In this document: in pieces, positions 1 to 5,817 of the stretch | How positions within the stretch are numbered: the first letter of the stretch is position 1 | How the letters are laid out: each line of letters begins with the position of its first letter | NCBI GenBank assembly: GCA_946482625.1 | Contig: CAMLSH010000245.1 | Span: 1 to 6,063, forward strand | Length of the DNA stretch: 6,063 bases | From: an uncultured Opitutaceae bacterium | Lineage (GTDB): Bacteria; Verrucomicrobiota; Verrucomicrobiae; Opitutales; Opitutaceae | Reading direction: 5' to 3' | Notes under the pieces: model-generated | The model's database searches: none | Told to the model about the DNA's origin: nothing | The model's input: only the letters and a program-made list of their open reading frames with translations | Program-made: the position numbers and the translations under genes

Positions 1-314
1 TTCTTCACGGGGCAGCCCATGTTGATGTCGACGGAGGCGGCGCCGAGTTCCTGGCAGATGATGGCGGCGTCGCGCATTTCCTCGGGAACGGCGCCGAAAA
101 GCTGGATGGCGAGAGGGCGGTCGGCGGCGCAGGATTCGACGAGTTTGAGGGCGGTGCGGTTGCGTTCGATGAGGGAGCGGGCGTTGACGAGATCGGTGGT
201 GGCCCAGCCGAGTCCGCCGAGTTCGCGCACGGTCAGGCGCATGGGCAGGTTGGTGTACCCGGCGAGCGGAGACAGGAAGAGCGGCGAGGAAAGTTCGATC
301 GGACCGATGCGCAT
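1..314 (-). CDS. tRNA-dihydrouridine synthase (Dus family, DusB-like), 5' part only
   Basis: This is an FMN-dependent enzyme family that uses NADPH to reduce specific uridines of tRNA to dihydrouridine in the cytoplasm. Only the first 104 codons are present; the gene continues past the left edge. The N-terminus reads MRIGPIELSSPLFLSPLAGY followed by TNLPMR, the usual Dus 'laPMagvTd-pfR' opening of the TIM barrel that helps bind FMN. Further on are LAIQLFG (about residues 68-74, barrel strand) and VDINMGCPVK (95-104). The latter is the family signature, and its Cys (residue 101) corresponds to the catalytic Cys of characterised Dus enzymes. NMGCPVKK is closest to the DusB-type spelling, but the subgroup is tentative and no symbol is given. 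The ATG at 314 fits the family's normal N-terminal length. No Shine-Dalgarno is visible; the 20 nt before the ATG are 75% pyrimidine. It is co-directional with the HTH gene but separated by palindromes and a 209-base gap, so it probably has its own promoter. Confidence 0.93.
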   Translation of the reverse strand, partial: MRIGPIELSSPLFLSPLAGYTNLPMRLTVRELGGLGWATTDLVNARSLIERNRTALKLVESCAADRPLAIQLFGAVPEEMRDAAIICQELGAASVDINMGCPVK

Positions 315-376
315 GAAGTGATGACGGAGGCGTGAAACGTGGAAGACGAGCCGTACGCGGAAACGTGAGAAGGGGG

Positions 377-406
377 ACGGTACGTTTCGCGACACGGGTG
401 TGACAA
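377..406 (-). promoter_or_regulatory. Candidate sigma70-like promoter for the Dus gene
   Basis: On the minus strand, TTGTCA (401-406, five of six matches to the -35 consensus) is followed after 18 nt by TACCGT (377-382, three of six matches to the -10 consensus). It lies about 63 nt upstream of the Dus start codon. The -10 is poor and the region is GC-rich, so this is only the best candidate seen by eye. Confidence 0.25.
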
Positions 407-458
407 GCGCGGCGACAGGACGGCGGAGTGACGCCGATCTGGCATCTTAGGATGGTCG

Positions 459-470
459 CGCGTGCACGCG
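459..470. repeat. 12-bp perfect palindrome CGCGTGCACGCG
   Basis: CGCGTGCACGCG equals its own reverse complement, with no spacer. It lies in the gap between the Dus gene and the HTH gene, 54 bp from the larger 524-552 palindrome. It could be a dimer-binding site. A GC-rich 12-mer palindrome can also occur by chance, and nothing else identifies it. Confidence 0.4.
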
Positions 471-474
471 TTGG

Positions 475-523
475 CCCGGTGTTTTCCGATGCAAGCATCT
501 GCGGACCGGGGGCGGCCTCCCGG
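475..523. other. Overlapping, mutually exclusive hairpins in the Dus-HTH gap
   Basis: CCCGGT (475-480) can pair with ACCGGG (505-510), enclosing an inner GATGC-AA-GCATC inverted repeat (488-499). The same right arm can instead pair downstream: CCGGGGG (506-512) with CTCCCGG (517-523) around a four-base loop, with one G-U pair. The two folds compete for 506-510. No T-run follows either hairpin closely on the minus strand, so neither is a clear intrinsic terminator. The structure was read by eye, with no energy calculation. Confidence 0.35.
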
Positions 524-552
524 AAAAGTGTCACGTATTACGTGACACTTTT
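524..552. repeat. Perfect palindrome A: 14-bp arms around a single T, abutting the HTH stop codon
   Basis: The arm AAAAGTGTCACGTA (524-537) is followed by one T (538) and then by its exact reverse complement (539-552). The inner 27 bp (525-551) are identical to 937-963 in palindrome B, 412 bp away. The HTH gene's TGA stop (555-553 on the minus strand) ends directly at the palindrome. Read on the minus strand, the stem ends in TTTT, so it could act as an intrinsic terminator. The exact sharing of the core with palindrome B suggests sequence-specific recognition as well as, or instead of, simple termination. Confidence 0.9.
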
Positions 553-909
553 TCAGGCCAGATCTTTACCGGTTTGCTTGGCGGCGAGCCAGTGGAGGAG
601 CAGGAGGGTGCGTTCGGCGTCGGGTAAGGCGCGGCGGCCGCGGAGGAAGTCGTCGAGCCGCTGGCGGGGAAGGCCGAGGAAGCGGGCGAGGCGGGCCTTG
701 TCGCCGTAGCGGATGAGTTTTGCGCGCAGTGCGATGACGAGCTCATTCCAGAGCGGAGTATCCACGCCGGGACGAAGGGTCTGCCCGCGGCGAGGGCGGG
801 TGGCGCGAAGCAGTTGACGATGTGCGGAGCGAGCGGCGAACGCGGCGGCTTCTGCCAGCGCCCCTGAAACCGCCAGCACCGCCTCCAGCCGAGGGTGCGA
901 TGTTTTCAT
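553..909 (-). CDS. Small predicted helix-turn-helix DNA-binding protein (118 aa), flanked by palindromes
   Basis: The family is not recognised with certainty. The protein has an Ala-rich helical N-terminus (about residues 5-30) and a basic linker (31-47, including RATRPRRGQ). The C-terminal half looks like a compact Cro/CI-type helix-turn-helix: helix 1 about 53-67 (LWNELVIALRAKLIR), helix 2 71-79 (KARLARFLG), turn at LP, recognition-type helix 81-90 (PRQRLDDFLR), GRRALPD, then helix 4 about 97-110. The pattern 'lArfLGlprqrlddFLrGrraLPdaE' resembles XRE-like repressors, where LP-x-L helices select pseudo-symmetric operators. The ATG at 909 leaves 23 nt to palindrome B, and the TGA abuts palindrome A, so the coding region fills the space between the repeats almost exactly. 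There is no Shine-Dalgarno. The likely role is a regulator acting on those palindromes, possibly its own gene; this is inferred from position and symmetry only. No toxin or partner gene is adjacent. Confidence 0.72.
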   Translation of the reverse strand: MKTSHPRLEAVLAVSGALAEAAAFAARSAHRQLLRATRPRRGQTLRPGVDTPLWNELVIALRAKLIRYGDKARLARFLGLPRQRLDDFLRGRRALPDAERTLLLLHWLAAKQTGKDLA

Positions 910-932
910 CGACGGAAACGTTGGGGAGCGGA

Positions 933-967
933 AAACAAAGTGTCACGTATTACGTGACACTTTGTTT
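933..967. repeat. Perfect palindrome B: 17-bp arms around a single T, upstream of the HTH gene
   Basis: The arm AAACAAAGTGTCACGTA (933-949) is followed by one T (950) and its exact reverse complement (951-967). It shares a 27-bp core with palindrome A, but its arms extend further and do so symmetrically with different bases (AAAC/GTTT). The outer arms have therefore kept pairing despite differing between the copies. It lies 23 bp before the HTH start codon and 59 bp after the stop codon of the usher-like gene. It is equally well placed to be an operator or promoter element for the HTH gene, or a terminator for the operon (stem followed by TTTTCC on the minus strand). Confidence 0.92.
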
Positions 968-1026
968 GGGAGAAAGGGGCGGTTGTGGGGAGTGGAGTTT
1001 GGGCCGACGGGCGGAGCGCGCGTGCG

Positions 1027-3810
1027 TTAGCGGGCGGTGGGGAGGAGGGTGGTGTCGTCGAGCAGGTGCATTTTGCGGACGGCGGGGAGGACGCGGAGGC
1101 TGACTTGTTTGGTGGTGCCGCCGGTGAGGGAGAGCGGGAGCTCCTTTTGCTCGGCGCGATGGCGTTCGGGGATCGTTTGTTCGTCGATGGTCAGCGTCCA
1201 ATCTCCGGGTGGGAGGCGGTCGAAGCCGAAGCGGCCGTGCTCGTCGGAATAGGTGCGGTGGACGCGTTCGCCGGGGCGGCGGAGTTCGATGAGGATTTTG
1301 GAGAGACCGCTGGAGCGTTGGTACTCGGGCGGAGCTTCACCGATGAGTTGGGCACTGGTGGTGAGGCGGGTTTGGTATTGGATGACCTCGCCGTCGAGAC
1401 GGGCGGCGGGTGCGGCGTCGACGGTGACTTCGGCGCGTTTGCCGCGTTCGAGTTCGACGATGATTGGCGCGCTTTGCGCGAGCACGACGTTCATGCCGAG
1501 CGAGTGCGTGTCGACGATCAGTTCGTGGCGGCCTGGCCGGACTGAGGGGAAAACGAAGCGGCCGTTTTGGTCGGTAGCGGCTTGGAGTTTGCCGAGGCGC
1601 AGGATTACGCCGCCGAGTGGTTTGTCCGTGTCGGCGGAGAGCAGGATAACTTTTCCGGCGAGGCTGGCGGATTCGCGTCGCGTGAGTGAAGGCGTGGGCA
1701 GCGGGACGCGGTAACTCAAGAAGAGGGTGCGTTCCTGCTGCTGGCGATTGTAGCCGGTGGTGCGGAGGGCGAGGTCGAGCGTGGTGCCGCCGCGAAATTC
1801 GTAGCCGAGGCTGGCTTCGGCGGAGGTCTGTGTCTGCCGCGAGAGGCCGCGATATTCAGTGCGGGAGTAGATGGCTTGGGCGCGGAGCGATTCGGTGAGC
1901 GCCCATTGGCCGGTGGCGCTGGCGGTGGTTTCGCGCTGACCGGCGTTGTAGCGGCTGTCGCCGGTGCCAGCGTAGAGCGAATAGGCGCCGCCGATGCGCG
2001 GGCGGAAAACACTCAGCAGCGAAAAATAGGTGTAGCGGTCGGTCTGTCCGGGAGAGGTGCGCCGGTGACGGGCGCCTTCTTCGACGGTTGCGCGGAAGCT
2101 CGCGGGGCGGGTGCTTACGGAGGCGGCGAGCGCGAGGGAATTTTGAGAAAAGCCGGGACGCCCGCTGGGCATCCGGTCACGGACTTCGGTGAAGTAATGG
2201 TCGGCGGAGAGTGAAACGCGCTCGGAGATTTTTCGGTCGAGGCCGGTCGTGACGGTGTCGGTTTGCGTAGCGGATATTTTTTCGGGTTTGCGGGCGAGGT
2301 TGTCGCGGGACGAGAGAAGAGAGCCGTGCATCTGCCAGTCGGAGTTTAGTTTCCAGTAGGCATTTCCCGAGGTGGAGCGGACGTCGTGGTAGTAGCCGAA
2401 GAAGTCGGGCGAGGCGCGGAGGTGTTCGAGGTCGTAGTGAAAATCGTCGCCGCGGTGGCCTTTGAGCCGGAGTCGCCAGGCGTCGCCGGTGGAATCGTGG
2501 CGGTTGTCGCTGAGCGCGCCTTCGAGTTCGAGCGAGGTGGTTGGGTCGGGCTTGAGAAAAAGCTGAAGGCTCGGGAGCACGGAGCGCGTTGCAGGACGGG
2601 ACGTGGAGGCGTCGTTGTCGCGCACGAGGAGATTGGTACGCAGGCGCACGCGGGGGCTGGTGTCGACTTGGAGGAAGGTGCCGAGCTGGTGCGTGTCGGG
2701 GATCTGCCAAGGCGTATCCGCGTAGTAAACACCGGCGGAGGCAGAGCGGGCGCGGTATGCGACACCGGCTCCGCGGCCGGAGAGCCAGCGCTGGGTGAGC
2801 GGCGAGAGGGAGAATTGGGTGTCGCCGAGAAGCAGGTCGAGAGCGGGACTGCGGTAGGTGAAGCTGTAGCGGCCACGAGGAAGCACGCGCGAGGGGCCGC
2901 CGAACGGTTCGGCGCGCAGGAGGAAGTCGATCCGGCGCGTGCGCTCGGCGTCGATGAAGCCGTTTCCGGCGAGCTCCGATTGCAGGCCGAAGGCTTCGCG
3001 GCCGCGCGTTTTTCGCTGGAGCGCGGTGGTGCGGAGCGAGACACGGAAATCGTTTTCCACCTGCTCGTGGGTGGTGAAACGAGGCAATAGCCGGGTCTGC
3101 GCGGCCAGGACCTGGCGGGTGTTTTCGCCGCCATTCTGGAGCTGTGCCTCAAGGAGGAGGCTGTGCATCTGTTCGCCGCGCAGCTGGGCGGGGGTCGTGG
3201 CGGTTGCGGTGACGAGCAGGCTTTCGCCAGGCTGCAACCGGGCGGTGGCGGTGGTGAGGGTGACGGGAAAACCGAGAGAGCTGCGGGCTTTGAGCGCGAG
3301 TGCGCCGGGGTGGTTGCTTTGGTTGATGAGCCGCCAGGTCGCGCTGAGCCGGTCGCCGGCGACGAGTCGTTCGGGCGCGGTTTCTTTTTCGATCCGCAGG
3401 GCAGTCACCGCCGGGACGCTGATGGTCAGTTCGATGCGGGCTAGGGCGATCTCGGGTTCGGCTTCAGGGCCGACGGAGTAAATCAAGGTGTAGTCGCCGG
3501 CGGCGGCGGTGCGCGGTACGGAAACGGCCACTACGCGGATCTGTCCAGCGGCGGTTGGGACGAAGGCGAGCCCGGCCGGGGACAAATCCGCCCAGCCAGG
3601 AGGGAGGAGGAGTGATTCACGGAGAACCTGTCCGGGCGCGGCGTCGGTGGATTCGCGGACGGCGAGCGTGGCGGAGAAGAAGCCTCCGGGGGCAACCACG
3701 GCGGACTGGCCGCTGCGGATGGAGATCTGCGGAGCGGCAGACAGCGGCAGGCTGACCGAGCCGGCGAGGAGCGCGGCCAGCAGGCGAAAGCTGCAGTGGA
3801 AACGGCTCAC
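1027..3810 (-). CDS. Usher-like outer-membrane protein with Ig-like, beta-barrel and two carboxypeptidase-regulatory-like domains (927 aa)
   Basis: Predicted role: the outer-membrane export or assembly platform for the small secreted proteins of this operon. Residues 1-26 form a signal peptide (SRFHCSFR, hydrophobic core, LPLSAA-PQ). About 27-133 and 134-245 look like two extracytoplasmic Ig-like beta domains (SVPRTAAAGDYTL; LRIEKETAPERLVAGDRL). About 250-705 is a long run of alternating polar and aromatic/hydrophobic strands with no Cys (YSFTYRSPALDLLLGDTQF, SLGYEFRGGTTLDLAL), ending LFLSYRVPLP, as expected for a large barrel. Two CarboxypepD_reg-like modules follow: 716-800 (PLGGVILRL, TDQNGRFVFPSVRPGRHEL) and about 803-908 (IELRRPG, SDEHGRFGFDRLPPGDWTL). 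These are beta-sandwich modules, not peptidases. The start is GTG, directly abutting the chaperone gene's TGA, with no in-frame ATG nearby. Barrel plus neighbours suggest an usher-like role, but no classical FimD plug motif was recognised. A barrel-bearing adhesin is the main alternative. Confidence 0.8.
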   Translation of the reverse strand: MSRFHCSFRLLAALLAGSVSLPLSAAPQISIRSGQSAVVAPGGFFSATLAVRESTDAAPGQVLRESLLLPPGWADLSPAGLAFVPTAAGQIRVVAVSVPRTAAAGDYTLIYSVGPEAEPEIALARIELTISVPAVTALRIEKETAPERLVAGDRLSATWRLINQSNHPGALALKARSSLGFPVTLTTATARLQPGESLLVTATATTPAQLRGEQMHSLLLEAQLQNGGENTRQVLAAQTRLLPRFTTHEQVENDFRVSLRTTALQRKTRGREAFGLQSELAGNGFIDAERTRRIDFLLRAEPFGGPSRVLPRGRYSFTYRSPALDLLLGDTQFSLSPLTQRWLSGRGAGVAYRARSASAGVYYADTPWQIPDTHQLGTFLQVDTSPRVRLRTNLLVRDNDASTSRPATRSVLPSLQLFLKPDPTTSLELEGALSDNRHDSTGDAWRLRLKGHRGDDFHYDLEHLRASPDFFGYYHDVRSTSGNAYWKLNSDWQMHGSLLSSRDNLARKPEKISATQTDTVTTGLDRKISERVSLSADHYFTEVRDRMPSGRPGFSQNSLALAASVSTRPASFRATVEEGARHRRTSPGQTDRYTYFSLLSVFRPRIGGAYSLYAGTGDSRYNAGQRETTASATGQWALTESLRAQAIYSRTEYRGLSRQTQTSAEASLGYEFRGGTTLDLALRTTGYNRQQQERTLFLSYRVPLPTPSLTRRESASLAGKVILLSADTDKPLGGVILRLGKLQAATDQNGRFVFPSVRPGRHELIVDTHSLGMNVVLAQSAPIIVELERGKRAEVTVDAAPAARLDGEVIQYQTRLTTSAQLIGEAPPEYQRSSGLSKILIELRRPGERVHRTYSDEHGRFGFDRLPPGDWTLTIDEQTIPERHRAEQKELPLSLTGGTTKQVSLRVLPAVRKMHLLDDTTLLPTAR

Positions 3811-4629
3811 TCAATCATCGAGGTGGAACCTGTACTGGGCTCCGTAAAGTTCGTCGTCGCTGTCCAGCACGATGAGGGCGAGGTAGTCGCCGCGGGCGAA
3901 CCGCGAGAGATCGAAACGTTGTGGTGCGGTGGTGCCGGGATAGATGCGGCTTTTGGGCGAGGGGAGCACGGCGAGCGGGAGGCCTTCGTGGTCGAACAGG
4001 CGCACCTCAATCTTGGGCTGGAGCCAGCGTTCGCCGTTGTTCGCGAGATCGAAGCAGAGGAAGCGCTGGCCTTTTTCGACGGCGATATTCTGGCGGGAGA
4101 TTGTGGGCTTCGCGACGGCGGTACCGCCGATCTGGGTGATGACTTGGATGCCGTAGCGGATCACGGACTGGACGGAGATCTTGTTGGATCGCGTGTTGTC
4201 GGTGTCGGGGGAAAGGCCTTCGACCATGATCATGCTCCAGTAGGTGCCGCTAAGCGCGGGCGTGGACGGGACGGAGATTTTGAAGGGCACGATGCGCGTT
4301 TCGCCCGGAGCGAGTTCGGGCTGGCGTTCGCCGAGCTCGATCCAGGCGGCGTTGGAGCGTGCGAGTTGTCCGGCTTCGCCGTACACGTGCGCGCCTGCAT
4401 CCAGGGTGTAGTCGACCTGGTACAGGCGCGCACGGCCAGGCGTCGCGGAGGTGTTGCGGAGCACCAGCTGGCCCTCGGCGGAGCTGCCGGAGCCGAGCTG
4501 AAATTCGCGCGTGAGTTCGCCGCTCACGATGATGGTTGCTTGCGGCGGAGGCTCGGCGGTTTGCGCCTGGTTGGAGGCGACGACGAGCGCACCGAGCGCG
4601 GCTATGACGAGGAGGCGCGGCGTTTTCAT
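3811..4629 (-). CDS. PapD-like periplasmic chaperone-like protein (272 aa)
   Basis: Predicted to be exported and to act in the periplasm as a folding or delivery chaperone for the operon's subunits. Residues 1-25 form a signal peptide (MKTPRLLVIAALGALVVASN, QAQTA). Domain 1 (about 32-137) has a PapD/DUF916-like Ig pattern: LVLRNTSATPGRARLYQVDY, RSNAAWIELG (91-100), LAPGETRIVPFKISVP (106-121), then SGTYWSMIMVE (127-137). That last pattern recurs in uncharacterised PapD-like proteins of many Gram-negative groups. Domain 2 (about 140-272) contains IRYGIQVITQIGG, an F-x-L-x-N-x-G stretch (FDLANNGE, 193-200) and closing strands ending in RFHLDD. There is one Cys in the mature protein. The ATG overlaps the preceding gene's stop (ATGA), and the TGA abuts the next gene's GTG, which indicates translational coupling. 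No chaperone has been shown biochemically for this subgroup as far as I know, so function rests on fold and context. A structural surface protein with Ig domains is the alternative. Confidence 0.78.
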   Translation of the reverse strand: MKTPRLLVIAALGALVVASNQAQTAEPPPQATIIVSGELTREFQLGSGSSAEGQLVLRNTSATPGRARLYQVDYTLDAGAHVYGEAGQLARSNAAWIELGERQPELAPGETRIVPFKISVPSTPALSGTYWSMIMVEGLSPDTDNTRSNKISVQSVIRYGIQVITQIGGTAVAKPTISRQNIAVEKGQRFLCFDLANNGERWLQPKIEVRLFDHEGLPLAVLPSPKSRIYPGTTAPQRFDLSRFARGDYLALIVLDSDDELYGAQYRFHLDD

Positions 4630-5129
4630 TCCAGATCGGTTACCGTGAAGATGATCCCGGTCGTGTAGTTGCCGGGGGAGTTTTTAACCGTCATCCCGTC
4701 GAACAGGTAACGCAGCGCGTACGTCTGCTCGGTGAGCTGTTGCGGGCTGTCGAGCAGTGTGGCGCCGGAGGTGTCGACGGCGACAGGCGTGCGCTCGTCG
4801 GGGATGGCGCCGATCTGGACGATTTGCACGAGGAGCTGTCCCTCGACGAACCAGTTTCCGGTGATCTGGCGCTGCACGGAGATGCGGCAGGCCTGGTCGG
4901 AGTTGATGCGCACGGTGAAGGCGTTGCCGAGTTGGATGCGGTCGACATAGTCGGCGCCCGGCCCCCCGGCGAGGTGGGCGAAGCTGATCGTCTGCGATTG
5001 CGAAGCACCGTCGACGAAATCGAAGGTGTTGACCGCGCCGACGGGGAGGCGGGCGAGCATGAGCAGGCCGGCCAGCGATCCGGCGCATCGCGTAGCGAAG
5101 CGGGCCCGGCGGGTTATCGGACTGCTCAT
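4626..5129 (-). CDS. Small secreted beta-rich protein, possible minor subunit (167 aa)
   Basis: The family is not recognised. A twin-basic N-terminus and hydrophobic stretch (SPITRRARFATRC, AGSLAGLLMLARLPVGA) give a signal peptide with likely cleavage after about A32. The mature part (about 135 residues) is predicted mostly beta: VNTFDFVDG, YVDRIQLGNAFTVRIN (61-76), CRISVQRQI (81-89), VEGQLLVQIVQIG, and a final strand GIIFTVTDLE (158-167). The short extended C-terminal strand resembles those of secreted beta-sandwich pilin-like proteins. It is encoded between the Thr-rich subunit (36-nt gap) and the chaperone (4-nt overlap), which is why a minor or tip subunit, or a second chaperone client, is suggested. 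One mature Cys (81) excludes an internal disulfide. The ATG at 5129 has no Shine-Dalgarno; the 20 nt before it contain only two purines. The product assignment is inference; the gene itself is well supported by signal peptide and coupling. Confidence 0.72.
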   Translation of the reverse strand: MSSPITRRARFATRCAGSLAGLLMLARLPVGAVNTFDFVDGASQSQTISFAHLAGGPGADYVDRIQLGNAFTVRINSDQACRISVQRQITGNWFVEGQLLVQIVQIGAIPDERTPVAVDTSGATLLDSPQQLTEQTYALRYLFDGMTVKNSPGNYTTGIIFTVTDLE

Positions 5130-5165
5130 GAGAAGCCGGGGAAGGAGGGGCGGGCGGAGCGGCGG

Positions 5166-5687
5166 CTACTCTGCGAGGATGGTGTAGGTCACGTTGATGT
5201 TGGCGGTGCCGTGGGGCGTGTTTTGGCCGAGGGTCAGGACGTAGGTGAGAGGAAGGCCTGACGGATCCTCGACGTTGGAGGCGTAGTTGTTGATGTCGGT
5301 GATGAAGTCGGTGTCGGTGCCCGTCACGGTGAGGGGAGCGCCGCTGTTAACTTGGGTGATGGCGGTGGTGGTGATGGTACCGAGGTCGACGGTGAGGGTG
5401 GCGCCGGTGGGCACGCCGGTCTGCGAGACCTGGACCTTGCGGTCTGTGGTTTCGTTGGTGGTGATGCGGAGCACGGCGGTCGACACGGTGGTGCCCGTGC
5501 CGCCCTTGATGGCGCCGGCGGCTGGATCGGCGACGGTGAGCGTGGTTCCTGTAGAGACGGAGACAGCGCTGTAAGGCTCGTTGGTGACGGTGATGTCACC
5601 AACGGCGGCATGGAGGGCGGTGGTTCCCAGCGCGAGCGTGAGCGTGACCAGGGTGAGGGAGAGGTGGAGACGTTGCAGTGTTTTCAT
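5166..5687 (-). CDS. Thr-rich secreted beta protein, candidate main surface subunit (173 aa)
   Basis: First gene of the operon. Starting at the ATG at 5687 gives a clean signal peptide (MKTLQRLHLSLTLVTLTLAL, GTTALHA) with cleavage around residue 27-28 before AVGDITV. An in-frame ATG 54 bp upstream would only add a polar, His/Arg-rich extension before the signal peptide, so it was not used. The mature region has about 34 Thr in roughly 145 residues, no Cys, and short alternating strands (AVLRITTNE, KVQVSQT, ATLTVDLGTITTT, LPLTYVLTLG), closing with ANINVTYTILAE. The terminal VTYTI strand, small size and secretion suit a pilin-like or matrix-like subunit that a PapD-like protein would handle. 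No PEP-CTERM, LPXTG or lipobox sorting signal is present. The exact family is unknown; DUF4402-like or spore-coat-U-like pilins are possible relatives, untested. Being first in the operon and directly behind the promoter region suits an abundant product. Confidence 0.78.
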   Translation of the reverse strand: MKTLQRLHLSLTLVTLTLALGTTALHAAVGDITVTNEPYSAVSVSTGTTLTVADPAAGAIKGGTGTTVSTAVLRITTNETTDRKVQVSQTGVPTGATLTVDLGTITTTAITQVNSGAPLTVTGTDTDFITDINNYASNVEDPSGLPLTYVLTLGQNTPHGTANINVTYTILAE

Positions 5688-5716
5688 GGGAGCGTGAGGA
5701 CGGATGTTTTTGTGAT

Positions 5717-5741
5717 GCGGGCCCCGGTGACGGCGGCCCAC
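5717..5741 (-). promoter_or_regulatory. Leader hairpin upstream of the subunit operon
   Basis: On the minus strand GTGGGCC (5741-5735) pairs with GGCCCGC (5723-5717), giving 7 bp including one G-U around an 11-nt loop. It ends 29 nt before the subunit start codon, so it would lie in the 5' untranslated leader if transcription starts upstream. No known riboswitch consensus was recognised. Read by eye only. Confidence 0.3.
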
Positions 5742-5817
5742 CTACTAGCTGCGAGGGCGAAACGTGGAGTTCAACGCCGCGCGTATTCGCAAAAGTCACT
5801 ACGCATTTGTGCGCATG

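Noticed and set aside
19..321. 100-codon open frame on the plus strand at the left edge
   Set aside because: The opposite strand encodes the Dus signature motifs in correct order; this frame has no recognisable features.
553..909. HTH gene as antitoxin of a toxin-antitoxin pair
   Set aside because: No second small gene is adjacent on the same strand; the neighbouring open frames are antisense or overlapping shadows without recognisable toxin features.
508..985. Target-site duplication around the palindrome-flanked module
   Set aside because: No matching direct repeats were found outside the palindromes. Only a 5-bp inverted match (CTCCC at 517-521, GGGAG at 968-972) is present, which can be chance. 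A transposon-type insertion is therefore not supported by this sequence alone.
985..1545. 186-codon open frame on the plus strand opposite the 3' part of the usher-like gene
   Set aside because: Low-complexity acidic and Gly/Ala-rich translation typical of antisense frames. The minus-strand frame shows two clear regulatory-like domains here.
3796..4668. 290-codon open frame on the plus strand opposite the chaperone-like gene
   Set aside because: It is the antisense mirror of a GC-rich coding region, rich in Gly/Asp/Ala/Val/Glu, with no signal peptide or recognisable motif. The minus-strand protein has a signal peptide, PapD-like motifs and operon coupling.
5166..5741. Longer version of the Thr-rich protein starting at 5741
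   Set aside because: The extra 18 residues are His/Arg-rich and would place a polar extension before a complete signal peptide; the ATG at 5687 begins the signal peptide directly.
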